A DNA stretch of 64,000 nt from Drosophila pseudoobscura. Taxonomy: Eukaryota > Arthropoda > Insecta > Diptera > Drosophilidae. The position numbers and the translations under genes are program-made. Below, piece by piece: positions 1 through 13,200 of the stretch. Under the pieces are notes generated by a model. That model ran no database searches, was not told the origin of the DNA, and saw only the letters and a program-made list of their open reading frames with translations. The DNA lies in NCBI RefSeq assembly GCF_009870125.1, contig NC_046680.1, positions 4,154,001 through 4,218,000 on the forward strand, written 5' to 3'. Position 1 is the stretch's first letter; every line of letters begins with the position of its first letter.

Positions 1-430
1 CATTTTGGAGCCGGTAGCCCGTTTGCCATGTGCCTGTGTCTCGCAACCGGTGTTGTCACATTTGCTACTATGTTATAATGTTGGCGAGCATAATCGTATC
101 TACATATGTACATATGTATGTATACCCTAGGGACCATTGGGCATCGTCATTGGCGCTGACTAATCCGAGGAGTTTTTTCAGCTTACAAAACTAGGAAAAA
201 CACAGATATTGGATATCTTAATAGTTCGTATCAATTAAATCCGGCATGAATCAGGCGTGAGGCTGTTCGAAAACTACCCACCCACTTGTGTAATGATTGC
301 AATGAATCTGTTTCGCTAAAATCACTAATATTGTGGATAAAAATTGACAAAGATACTCCTCGAAGCAGTAGCTCTCCCGCGAACCGATTTCGAAATCTGG
401 ATGAGCGACAACGGTAAAGTGAGTAATCAG
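1..430. other. Intergenic DNA upstream of scb
   Basis: No gene is visible. The only structure is a run of overlapping TACATATGTA-type palindromes at about 103-122, of a kind scattered through the non-coding DNA of this window. Confidence 0.6.
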
Positions 431-741
431 TGAGAGGAAAGAGAGAGGTTTGGTTCTCTCTCAGCAACGGCACAAACTGGCCCAGTCGGGCTCTCTACAC
501 CTCGCGTTCGCGTTTGCGCTCGCGCTCTCATTGAGGTAGTCGTCTGGTGGTCGGGTCGGGTACTTGATTATTCAACTTTCATCTTTCATTCGATGCGGAC
601 GCGGTTCTCCACGTCATTCAGTGCTAGTGCTAAGACAGCGTGATAGTGATAGTACACCTAAAATCGAAGTTGTCTAGTTTTAACCAGTATATTTAAACAA
701 TATTTCGAAAAGGCTTATACAAGTTACCTACAAGTGCGGAT
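431..741 (+). promoter_or_regulatory. scb: scb promoter region and 5' UTR, GAGA-rich
   Basis: Between about 436 and 530 there are many GAGAG/CTCTC clusters (GAGA-factor type sites) followed by CG-rich pyrimidine-purine steps. A TCAGT initiator-like sequence lies at 618-622, about 120 nt before the ATG at 742. The ATG is preceded by a purine-poor GGAT context, so the start rests on the signal peptide rather than on the Kozak match. The transcription start is inferred, not shown. Confidence 0.4.
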
Positions 742-3700
742 ATGGCGCGGCAAGGTCACTTGTCGATCCTGACTCGGGATGTATTGCTGCTGTTCTGCTG
801 TCTCGCGGGCAGCGTAGGGGCCTTTAACTTATCCCCTCGTCCGAATAGGCAGATAAACGATCCACAGTTCGCCACCGCTTTGCCCAAAGTGCGTGCGTCA
901 TATTTTGGTTATACCATGAGCCTGCGACCGAATGGGTAAGTGGGCGGGGAAGACTCTGGAAGCTCTGAAACTCCGCGACTTTGGAGCTGCTGGGTGCGGG
1001 CAGCGACAGCGAGAGGGCCGTCCGTTAGAGTAAACAGGTTGTGCATTGCGTTCGGATGATTCACGCTGGCGGCAATCGAACTCCGAAATAGTAGCAGTAG
1101 TAAAAGTGAATGAAATTGTTGAGAGGAGAGGTTCAGCGACAAGACAAAGAAGCACAGTTCAGTGCAAAACGTTGAAGACCGTGTGCAAACGATGAAGTCA
1201 TACTCTCGATATCAATTATCTACACATAACGAGGAGGTGACTGCAGAAACATATTTTGTTCTTAGATACCAGCTCTGCCTTGCCCCCACTGGGTGGGTGT
1301 ATAAGTCTGGAGCGGTGGCAGCGGGTAGAGCTGGAAACTATGCAAATATTCGCTCTGTCGCACGTTCGTACCTTTGTCGGATGTACTATGTCAAATTTGT
1401 GGCATCAAAACTCGTTCTTTTCAAGCTAAAAAAATAGTCAATGCCAATTTGTTATCAACCAACATTGCCAGCTCCGTTTTCTGCGCTTTACGATAAGATT
1501 GCCTGCTGCCACAGTCAAACGCCGCTAAGTTAAAAGCGCTAGTGATTGCCCTGTTGCACATCGCAAATACTCGTGCGCTTCGTCTCCAGGCGAATCAGAA
1601 ACCGCACCCGATGGGCAGTCTCATATGCTATCTCGTTTTCCACTTGAGAGAAATTTATACGGAAAAATCGACTAATGAATGATACATAGACAATAACTGC
1701 CTCCAAAGTCTGACTAATTCGATTCCCCTTGTCTCGTTTCAGTGTCATTGTAGGAGCCCCGCGCGCCCAGTCGTCCCTGGAGTCACAGCGCCAGATCAAT
1801 GAGACCGGCGCCATTTACAGGTGCTCCTTGAGTACCGGCTCCTGCAACCCATATGTCCTCGATCCCAATGGAAACCGAGACGCTCCGTTCAGCGAGTACA
1901 CCTACGACTCGGAGCGAAAGGACTTCCAGTGGCTGGGTGGCTCGATGGACGGCGGCACTAGCGACGCGGACAAGCTTCTGGTTTGCGCCCCGCGATTTTA
2001 TGCTCCCAGCACAAAGGATTACCATATGCATGGAGTTTGCTACTGGGTGAAAAACACCCTGGCTGGCAGTCCGGAGCACGTCAATCGGATTTCCCCGTTG
2101 CGGCTAAAGACGGATCAGGTGGTGCAGGAGAACAACGAAATCAACTTCTACTACATACTCGGCGAGCTGGGACTGAGTGCTCATGTTTCGGACGACAACA
2201 GCAAATTTCTAATTGGTGCCCCGGGCATATATACCTGGAAGGGATCGGTGATACTCTATGGGCGAGTGGACCCTGCAGAAAACCCAAGCGTCAGCCGGCG
2301 CGACACGAGCAGCGCTTTGCGCCGAAAGACTCGGGAAAGCGACTCCAATGACTACACACCCGACAACTTTGTCCCGGAAATTCCCAAGCCACAGAACTGG
2401 GGTCAACAGGATGACTCCTACTTTGGCTATTCTGTGGCCTCTGGTTACTTTGACAGCACGAACCTAACCACTCTGCTGTACGTGGCCACCGCTCCGCAGG
2501 CCAACAGACAATCCGGCGAGGCATATATATTCGATGTTCTGGGCAAGACCATAAAGAAATTCCACGTGTTCCGTGGAGAGCAGTTTGGGGAGTACTTCGG
2601 CTATTCGGTCCTCGCCGAGGATCTCAACGGCGATGGAAGGACGGATGTGGTGATTTCAGCCCCCCAACACTCCCAGGAAGACTCGCACGACAACGGTGCC
2701 ATCTATGTTTTTATCAACAAGGGCTTTGTGAGTATGAGTAGGGCTTCGTGAGCCCCGCCTCGTTAGGGCACCGTAATAACGTGACTAACCTAATATAACC
2801 CAACCAATAATCAAAATGCTATCGATTGCAGTTCAATTTTGAGTCGAAACTGCTGCGATCGCCCATTGCCAGCAAGGCACGCTTCGGGACTACGCTGACC
2901 CGCCTGGGAGACATTAATCACGATGGCTACAATGGTTAGTAGTTGTCCTTTCATCTATTTCGGACTTGCTTAATTAGCTCGTTTCCGCTTTTGAACAGAT
3001 ATCGCTGTCGGGGCGCCGTTTGCGGGAAATGGATCGGTTTTCATCTACCTGGGTAGCGAGCACGGTCTGCGGAACCAGCCCAGTCAGCGGCTGGATGCGC
3101 CTTCGGGCAAACCTTCAAAGTATGGAGAACATATGTTTGGCCACGGCCTCTCCCGTGGGTCCGACATCGACGGCAATGGATTTAATGACTTTGCAATCGG
3201 AGCTCCGAATGCTGAGGCCGTGTATTTGTATCGTGCCTATCCTGTTGTCAGGTTAAAAGCTACTGTAAAATCACAGTCGCGTGAAATCAAGCCGGAGCAG
3301 GACAAGGTGGCAATCACAGCCTGCTACGGAATAACCACAACGGCCACAGCGCCGGCAGTCCAGAAGCAGGAGATGACCATACGCATCGTCATCGATTCAC
3401 AGTTGAAACGGGCCAAGTTTACTCAGACTCAAAGCCATGAAATGAGCTTCACAGTCGACGCAGGACTGACTGAGCAGTGCAGAGTCTTTGAGTGCGTTGT
3501 GCGCTACAGCGAGAAGGACATATTCACACCCATCGAACTGGAGATGCAATACGAACTAACAAAGAAAGTCCCTGATTCTGAGGGTGAGATCAAAGCTCTT
3601 AAAATGGTACAGTGTCATTATTATTAAAATTTCCCAAAATTTTGAAGATTTCTGCGAGACCTGTGTCGCTGTTGATCCCGCAGAGCCGAAGGTCTACACT

Positions 3701-5320
3701 GAGAAGATCATATTCAGCACGGGTTGCGCAACTGATATTTGTATTGCAGACTTACAACTGAAAAGCAAGGATGTGAGGTAACCCCGATCAGTTTCCATTT
3801 AGTTTGGTAATATTCTAACAGATTCTTATTTTATAGCCCTACCTACACCTTGGGGAGTGGCAATACTCTCCGCTTGAACTACGAGATCACCAACAACGGA
3901 GAGACCGCCTATCTGCCACAATTCAATGTGACGAGCGTGCCCCACTTGAGCTTTGCTCAGATACCGGGCAATTGCCGGGTTAGCGACACTGGAATGGTCT
4001 GCGATCTGAACCGGGGGCGACCGCTGGCCAAGGGAGATAGGGATGGCATTACTATTAGCTTCGATGTAAGCTCTCTGAGTGGTTTAGCACTTATAATAAA
4101 CGCCGAGGTGTTCAGTACGGGATATGAAAAGAATCCCATGGACAACAGGCAGACCAATGTGATCAGCCTGAGGGAGTACACCGAGATAGACGCCACTGGG
4201 TAAGGAACGTGTGGCCTGTACAGGCAAAGAATTAACATAAGTTTCTATTGTCTTTTGACAGGGGCCAAATAAATGGCCAAATTGACTTGGAACACTACAA
4301 AAACTCCGCGGAAATAATCAACAATTACGAGATTAAGAGCAATGGCCCCAGTATTATCGACGACTTGACATTGTCCTTTCATATACCTATAGCGTATAAA
4401 ATTGCTGGATCAACTGCCATCATACCCATCATCAACATGACCACATTGAAGATGCAGGCTACCTACGATGCTCAGCTGCTGGGTATAGAGCTGTTCGATC
4501 AGAACAACACCATGCTCATCCTAGATCCAATAGAAATTTCCTCCACGCGCGGCATCCAGAGTACGGAGCGAACGGTGATTAGACAGAATGGACAGGGATA
4601 CGATATTACCACTAGTGGTCATATACACCAGTCTTGGCAAGAGCTGGACTCTGATATGGTGGCTACCGCTTCCATGACGCGCAAGCGGCGTGATCTCAAA
4701 GCGGTGACTGCCAACCGCGAGCAGTACGCTCGCATCTCAAACGCCAAAGCGCACGACCTGCTCAGCGAGGACTTTAAGGGCAAGTTGCCGGTGAATCGCA
4801 CAATTGTATTTAACTGCAGGGATCCAGACATGACGATCTGCATCCGAGCCGAGATGCGTGTCTACAACTTTAGAGCGGATAAGCCTGTCAACCTGAATGT
4901 TCGTTACTCTGTTGACCTCAATGAAGTCAATGCCATTTTATTGGATCCATGGGAGTACTTTGTCATCCTGACCGATCTGGACTTGTTGAAGAAGGGAGAC
5001 CTGTCCGGCAGCTCGTATTCCATCAATCGGAAGATTGAGCCAAATGTGATATCCAAACATCTGCAGTCACGCCTGCCCATCTGGATCATAATTGTATCCA
5101 TTATCGGTGGCTTGCTTCTGCTCTCAGCGATAAGCTATGCCCTCTATAAGGTGTGTATCCCATTGTAAATAATGTTTAAGGCCCTAACTCACAGCTTTGT
5201 TTCGTCCTATTTTAGTTCGGGTTCTTCAATCGAGCCAAAAAGGAAGAACTGAATAGACTGGTGAAGCAGAGCCCCGACGAACCCGAGGCTGAGAACCTAA
5301 ATAGCGACGGTAATAACTAA
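742..5320 (+). CDS. scb: Integrin alpha subunit, alpha-PS3 type (scab/Volado)
   Basis: Eight coding exons, all joining in frame: 742-935, 1743-2727, 2832-2934, 2999-3606, 3659-3777, 3837-4199, 4262-5150, 5216-5320; 1121 residues, the usual insect alpha-PS3 size. Order: signal peptide (residues 1-27), beta-propeller with FG-GAP repeats and Ca-binding loops DLNGDGRTD (~357), DINHDGYND (~420) and DIDGNGFND (~482), thigh/calf domains, a furin site RKRR (~931) for heavy/light chain cleavage, one membrane helix (~1062-1086) and a short tail with GFFNR, the alpha-integrin GFFKR motif. A second dibasic stretch, RRKTR, lies in a propeller loop. Known family role: surface receptor pairing with beta-PS or beta-nu in dorsal closure, tube migration, phagocytosis and memory. 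The paralogues ItgaPS4 and ItgaPS5 are possible alternatives; neighbours favour scb. The intron 3607-3658 is the least certain junction. Confidence 0.85.
936..1742 (+). other. scb intron 1
   Basis: Bounded by a GTAAGT donor at 936 and a TTTCAG acceptor ending at 1742; it joins a split Gly codon. At 807 nt it is the only long intron in the gene. In D. melanogaster this locus has a second start for a short isoform; I see no convincing alternative first coding exon here. Confidence 0.7.
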
Positions 5321-5860
5321 CTTTATTCAAGAGTTTGGCCGAAAACAAGCTGCAAATTTCAGCAGATACCAAATCCTAATATTATTACTTGAAGACGCCA
5401 TTACAAATTGTATGTTTACTAAGTATGTGTGTTCTACATGCATTTAAAAAGAAAGCGAAATCGATCTACGATAGTCCTCACAATTTATATGAAAGGGTGC
5501 AACTTTTAAACCGCGAAAGCATTGAATGTTCTTGTTGGTTTGACTTCCTAGTGGTCTACGATAAGTGCCTTGCAATTTATATTTTAACGACAACTATTTT
5601 ATATAAAAAAGTGCCTCGTGTGCAACACAGACTTGATTGCCATTTGTTGTAAATATTTATTAAACATTTGTAATAATACATTTTTTGAATAGTTTTACTA
5701 GTTCTAAGTAACGTTACAAGGCGACGTAAAAGACTTTATTAATGTGTAAACAACTGTAAAACCGAAACTAGATTATTTTGCGCACAATACAGCTTTTGTA
5801 TAAACTCTTATAGTATTATGTTAGAAGAAGTATTAAATAAAAATTCATTTTATATTACAT
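5321..5860 (+). other. scb: scb 3' UTR with poly(A) signal
   Basis: AT-rich sequence after the TAA stop. The best poly(A) signal is AATAAA at 5836-5841; an ATTAAA-like site near 5659 could give a shorter form. Confidence 0.5.
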
Positions 5861-7229
5861 GACAAAAAGATGGCTCGTAACAGACGGAACTGATTGATTT
5901 GACTTGTGTGTGTTATTTAAGTGCGCAGGTAGAATATCTAAATTTCCACACAATTTCCACATGTAGCAATTAAGAAAAGTGATTTTTATATTGAAAGAAG
6001 ACGAAGTTTTTAAAAGCGTTTCGTGAGCGCACTAGAAATAATAGACAGTTTATGTTGATTTTTGTGGCGTTGTGGTCGAAAACAGCCGGAACAGAACTTC
6101 GACAAGTTGGGACTTCTTCCTTAAAAATGCTTAGTGTTATAAGTGTATTTTAAGTTGATATATAATAACTAGAATCAGTAGTTCTTCAATCAAATGCACA
6201 GCTATATTAATTAATTACATATCTCTTAAGACTAATTATAGTTTTCGCACAATGTGGCCCAACATTAAAAGTTTTGCGATAATTTAAAGCAACATTTATT
6301 TGATATACACAGAGACATCTAAAGCAGCCGAAAAAGGCAGTTTTATATACACAGAATACACACAGTTATTTCTTACGAACAAGTAAAATGGACTAACTAA
6401 CTGGTAACCTTGCAGAACGCACACAATAAGATAATTCTGGCAGCCACATACCTATGCTAATACATATGTATATAAAAACTTTGATTTCGTAGTGAAAATT
6501 GTAGTTGGGATCGTACTAATGGGTTCAAGGTGCTCACAGAAATACTATTAAGTACATTATGTTGAATTGAGTTTTACATTTTGTTAAGGTAAGTGTAAAT
6601 ATCTACATAAATATATGCTTGGTTAGGAGAAGTTCGTGGCTGGTAAAGTAGTGAAGTTGCTCAAGATATGTATGTGTGTTTACGTGAAAATTGCATATGT
6701 ACGAGTAACACTAACTAAGCCTAAGCATTTGTAGGAGTGTTGAATATGTATTACCACTAATTTTAGCAATTGGTGGCATTTCGAAAGTATCTACAGATGT
6801 CTTCTGTTAAGGTGAAAGATATATTTCCACACAGAAATGCGTCCTTTTAATATTGATTGATATCCATGTTTTCGCATGTACCAAGTATGCATATGTATAT
6901 ATTATGTATCAACAATGAAATCTTCTAGTTAAATACTTTTATAAAAATACAGACAATTTGTGAACTATGTATTGTCAAAATTATTAATTCGCATCTAATT
7001 TCCAGCTCCCTCGAAAGTCTCAATCTTCCATCCATTCTATGCCTCCATCAGTGCTAGTTTTTCAGCGGCTTTAGCTTATCACCGAGCTCCGATGATTAGT
7101 ATTTTTATAGAGCCGTGCTAGCCAGGCTAGCTTAAACAACAAGTAACAGTATATGATGAGTATACAACACATATTCCAGCTTCCAACCTCAATTGGACTA
7201 TTCAGAAATGGTCTTCACCTTCAATTTTT
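5861..7229 (-). other. Trpm 3' UTR / convergent intergenic DNA
   Basis: No open frame of note on either strand; AT-rich. On the minus strand AATAAA occurs at 6295-6300, which would give Trpm a 3' UTR of about 0.93 kb. TACATATGTATAT-type palindromes occur near 6463 and 6893. Confidence 0.4.
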
Positions 7230-10200
7230 CTAACACATTGTCTCGTTATACGGCGGGTCCTTTTCAGATTCAGTGCTGCTTTTTATGTTGGATGACAGCT
7301 TGGCGATCTCATCTTGCACCAGATGCGTGCTAATCTGCGGTATGGAGAGAGCCGGGTTGCTGTTTTTCGCCGAGGACGTAGTGGACAGGCCTTCGCCCTC
7401 GCGGGACCCCTCTGTGCTGGAGCTGCTTTCCTTGAGTACGTTCATTCCCAGCTTGCTCGTATGAGACTGAGGCTTTAGCGAGGAAATCAGTTTGACCCTG
7501 GCCTGGGCAACAGTTGCTGCATCTATGCCCGATTCTGGTGTGGCCATAGCCTCTGCAGTAATTTGCGCTTGCTGTGGCTTGCCCTTGTCGAGGCTAAACT
7601 GTTTCTTCAGCAGCATCGGGCGTGTTGGTACAGCTGGCGGTGCCTGCATCGTCACTGGCGCCGAGCATTGGACTCCGAGCTCTGGACTCTGCAGCGAACT
7701 AGAGCTCTCGTCGCGTAGCTGCCTTCCATCGGCCGCGCCAATGGAAGTCGTGCGAATGGGCTGGTAACGAGCGGCACTTCCGCCAGCAGCACCAACGCTT
7801 ATGGAAATTCCCGTCGCCGAATGCGAGTCGCAGGCATCCAAAGAGGGCTCCGCAGTAAGTGAGGGCGTGTCCACGTTGTAGGAGCCGGTGAGCGAGGTGT
7901 TCGTCTCGTTGGAACTCTGCTTGATGAAGCGATACGGATGGGCAGAATAGTCTGTTTCAGTACTGGAGTTCTTCTGCAGACTTTCGCTCGATTTCTTGAA
8001 CAGGCGTCCGCTGCTTTCGAAGGGTGGATTGAGGAAGTCGCTTGTGGCTCTCGAGGGAACCAGAGGTGACGGATATGTCTGCTGCTCCATTGAGGAGTTG
8101 CGCTGCCAGGGGCGCTCGTTTTTGAGCTGAAACCCACTTGAGACTGCCCCCATGGCACTGCAGCTACCAGCTCCACTTGTATCGCTGCTGTCTCCGCCTC
8201 CTCCGCCGCCCCCCATGAGATCAACCTCAGCTGAGGGCTTCGAAGGCGACAGCTCCACGGCAGTCTCTCGACGTAGTGGATAGCGATGGCTGTAGTCCAC
8301 GGATATGACGCTCTGTTCAGGAATATCGAGAATATTATGAATTGGCCAAATTTTATCATGGATATGCTTTTTGAATGAGAGATACCTCAAAGGCCTCGGC
8401 GCTGGCATCGATGGATCCACGTGCCTCGAACAGGCCCTCTAGTATTCTGTAATCGTTCTCCTCACACTCCTTCAAATGCTTCTTCTCTTGTAATGCCGCG
8501 GCTTCTGCGCGCGACATTTCCGTCTTGGGGCGATCCAATGAAGCTATCAGAAGAAAATGATACATTTTATAGTAAAAGTTTGGAACGGCAGACCTGCTCG
8601 ACTGACAGGTGCTGCTTTGAAGGCGGCTAAAGCAAGGCAATGAAACGGTAGTGAGCAATCACCCGGTTAGTTTGTCACACATTTCTCACGGATATACATA
8701 TTGGTTTCTCTTGGACTCTGGTTACGGCTACGTTACGGAAAAGTGGTAATGGGAAATCAAATTGTGACCTTGTGCGCCCCAGGCTCTGCACGAAGCTTAC
8801 CTTTGTTACTCTGCAGGGAGACCGTTGGCGAGGCAATCATGTGGCAGACGCTCTCCAGCTCATCAGTGATCGACGTGTACTCGCTGTGCAGTTTCAGCAA
8901 GATATTTCTTGAGGGTTTCGCATGCAATACTGATTTACCTAAAGTTCGGAGTTCGTGGTTAGGTTGAGAATGCGTAAGAGATAAAATGGGTGCGAGAGAT
9001 AGTGCAGCACAATAGTGCTGGTAATGCAAATTTACGGGGCCAAATCGTTTTGCTGGATTGGTTGGATCGTGGTTGGGTTATGATGGGCTTATTGGGAGGG
9101 CATGAGGGTTAGTAGCCAGAATTTAGAGCGCAAGTCTGTGGCCGGGTGCGAAAGTGTATCGTTTCTCGCCTCAATACATACCCGGATGTGTGCTGCCTGC
9201 AGCCGCTGGCGGCGCGTCCTTGTCACTGTCAGGCTCGGACTGAGTTAGGCTCATCTGGCGACGCGACAGCATTGTCAGCTGGTTAAGGCTAATGTGCGAT
9301 CGATTTATGTCCGCGCCGGCCAGCGAATAGGTTTCCGAGTTGCGGCGGCAGAGCGAGACTGTGCGCTGGCGCAGCGCTCGATGCCTGGCAGCTGTATGCG
9401 ATTAGAAGTATACTTTTATAGAGGGTCGCTACTGCGCTACAGAATTACAGTACAGAGAATTACAGTACAGAGAATTACAGTACAGAGCAGTAGAGGAGAA
9501 CAGATCAACGCAACATAACACAACACAAAGAGTGAACGATAGCAAATGCAATCGGGGAAGCAGTTGATTAGTGGCCGGCTATGAAATTACCCTCAAAGTT
9601 GATGTCCGGTGCCGCATCATCGGAGTTGTCGCCCCCAACGAGCGTCTGGTCGTCATCGTTGGTGCCTAGAGGTGTCAAGGTGTCCTTACTCTCCGTGCTG
9701 GCCCCCGTGTCCTGGCGCACAGTAACATATGGAGTGCGCTTCACCGTCTCACAGGTAGAGGGACGCTGCGATAACGGCAGATAGATATCCGAGTCTGCCT
9801 CCGACTGCATCGATGCCTTCCGCACGACCTGCTCGTTGAGGGCCTCGCGCGACTTGACCACTTCATCCGGCTCCTCCGGCAAGGGCACCACCTCAAAGTG
9901 GGTGCCTTCGTCGAGGATGTAGGCGTCTGGACGCACCTCCGTTAGAGAGCGATTGAAGCGGCGTCGGTTGGTCACCTAGTTCGATAAATTCGAAGCGGGT
10001 TAACTGAGGACTGAGAAAACATAAATAACTAAAACGAACCTGCAAGGAATTTACATTCAGGCCGGCACCTAGAACAAGCGGCACTGCAGCGCCTCCACCC
10101 CCGCCCCCTCCATTTCCTGAGCTTCCACCGCCGCCATCGGTATCCGACATTGAAATGGTGCGAATGCGATGGATTTCAGCTGGAATGTTTATCGCGGAGC

Positions 10201-13200
10201 CGCGCATGTCATCCGTACCTACCGTGTGTGTAGACATGAAGCGATGTATGACCGCCAGGTGCGACAGTATCTGTTCGGACGACTCCTCCATCTTCCGCAA
10301 ACGAAATTCAATGTTCTATAAAGTGAAAGAATACAAACAATACAGCGGAGTGAGGAAAGCTTCCGTCAAAGGCGTGCACCAGCTGCAGCATGAGGAGCAG
10401 CACAATGAACGTTCCGAATGGACATGGCCATGGACATTTTCAATTCCATTCGTGCCAATACCCATGTCAATGCGGGGAACAGAAATCGTATTAGATATTT
10501 GAATAAAGATTCAAACCAAAGATTAGGATGCTCTGAACTAGGGTGCGGAGGGTAGGGGTGTAGGAGATGGAGACGCACCTGCACCGTAGCTGTTTGTATG
10601 TTCTCCTTTTGATTGATGTCTTCGATTTTCTGAGACATGGTCTCGACCCGGTCCGTTGTGTTCTTCACCCGCTCGTCGGTGGACTGATTTAATATTATTT
10701 CCTGTTCGTGGAAAAAACCCTCCACGCATTCCTCCTCAAAGTCGTACAGTCGTTCCAAGTCATCCTTCTCCAGGAACAGTTTGAGACCATTGTCCCGCTG
10801 CACCTCCAATCCTGTGGGACAGGACAGTCGATAAGGAGGACATGTGAGTCGCAGAGAACAAATTGAAATTCAGGAAAGCGATACAATGGACAACAGTAAC
10901 AGCAGCACCGGGGGAAATGCACAATAGAATATTAATTCACGAAAAGTGTATGTACATTGTGTACATCATAACCCAATTATGCGTTGTTATTGTTGTTATT
11001 GTTGTTTTGTACGAGTATTGTATGTTCCATAAATGATTTTATACAATGGAAGTGCGTATACGAGCAAGTAATATGGTTAGACACCGAGTTAGAGACACAG
11101 CGACGTTGAGTGTTAGAGCAGGCACGCCGGGGAGAGAAGTTAGATATTGTACAATCGAATGAAGCATTCAGATATGATAGACTCACAGGGAACAAAGCTA
11201 AACTTGCTCATGCCGGGCTCACCTTTCGCTTTGCGCACACAGTACTTTAGCAGGGAATAGAAATGGCAAAAGGCAATGAAAGGCGGCGGCAGGACGGGCT
11301 TCTGCTGGTACTCCATCACCACCGTGAATCGCTGGAACATCCAAACCTGCAATTATCAGAAGATTTTGGGTTGAGTCGAGTTCGGAGTTCGAGTTCGGCC
11401 AAGTCCTTGAAGTTGTCGCATTCGTACCTGATGTGACACCGAGTTCACCTCGTTGAAGATATTGTTGAACACGGCGATGAGCAGATTTATCAACAGAATA
11501 TTGGCAATCAACAGATACATGGACATCGTTATCGGTGTCACCCAATGGCCTGTAATCAAATTAATACGGTCATTCCCGCCGGAGAGCCAGAGCCCACGTC
11601 GCCCAACTTACCCGTCACGCAAGCCGGCTGACGCGGATCCTCGCCGCAGGGAGGGTCAATGTCGTCGGCAAACACCTCGCCGTACAGCATGAAGTAGGGT
11701 TGGTAGGTGACCTGGACAACGATACGATGATAGATTAAAATCACCATTAAATTGGCAACTGCTGCGCGGCGTCCACGCTCCACGGTGAGCAAGAGCAAGA
11801 AACGGCCGAATCCAGAAACGGCCAGGGTAATTCAATTTTCGCCTTTGGCTCAACATGAATGCAAGTTTACACATCGAAACAGAGTTTTGGTTATTTTAGC
11901 CATCACTGGCACACCTATGTATGTGTGTGTACACCCAAATACATACATGTGTCTATCTGTGTCTTTTGCGTTTGTGCGCTTGTGTGCGGGATGCAATTTA
12001 GTTTGATTAGTAGTTGTCCTGGCTGTTTTTCTTTTCATATCAGAAGCAGCATGCTACGTGCTATTTACATGTTTTTTATGGGTCATAGCGGGAATTCGAC
12101 TTTCCGCCTCATTTGCATATCGCATCATCACGGGGAACAGAACGGCTTAATTGGTTCTTTGAAACGGCAAAGTAAACATAAAACAGTCGCAGCAATCATT
12201 GTCCTTCTTGATTAATTGTACAACTGCTGGACTCGACATTGAATATTTTCGATTTCTCTTTGTTTGAAGTCAACCGAACGGAAAATATGCGACGGAAACA
12301 ATTAATATGGCCATGCATTCTCATGCGCCCACAAGGTTGGGCTCACATTTTGCATGCAATATGAAAATACTAGGAATGTACACACAGACTTGTAGTTCTA
12401 CGAGTGTAAGGATTAAGTCAATAGTGAAGTGGAGACCTTAAAGCTGACAGTCGATGGGTGCATAAATCAAAATAAGGTTTCATATGCATGAATATTTACA
12501 AGCGCAATGAGTACACACATTTACCTAAAGGATGCAAGAACAAAGAGTTTAGCGAACACATCATGCAGAAGTTTACATTTGAAAATCTGTACTATTGAAC
12601 CAAATTATTTACAAATCTCTGCAAATTCAACCGAGTTGCATGCATTTTTGGCTGAGGGAACGAACGGTCGTGAATTCGCTCCTGTTAATGCTAGTGGAAA
12701 TGCATAATATACTTGATATACTTGATTGGGCTTAGAGCTAAGAGTGGAAATAATACAAAAATTCTTGCTTTTGGCCAGAAGAGAGGAAAAGGGCGGTAGA
12801 GATAGAGATAGAGACAGAGACAGAGAGAGAGAGATCTGAGCAAAAGGGGATAAAGGCACTATACATGTATATAGAAAACGAAGTATCAAAGAAGGGGCCA
12901 ACGAAGAACGTAAGAGGGTGGTTGGGGGTTAAGGGTTGGAGGTTGGGGAATCCAAAAAACTGAAATTTGCACACAGATCTTTATTAGGACACAACAATGA
13001 CTATCTATAGACAGTTGGCCACAAACACACTTATGTAAATCGCGAAGGGGGGACGCGGCTAGAGCATGCTACAATCGGCTCTCTAAATAGCAAACCAATT
13101 TATTGTTCTCATCTTTGTTAATTTGTACATTTGTTAAATTTCCGCCCGACAAGTGCCCATGCTCAGAAGAATTGAAAGTTGTGCCTGTTGGTGCATGTGG

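Noticed and set aside
11187..11222. Second GTGAGT donor 36 nt downstream of the Trpm exon 11223-11346
   Set aside because: Phase is kept, but the new junction creates TGA, so a productive isoform is not possible.
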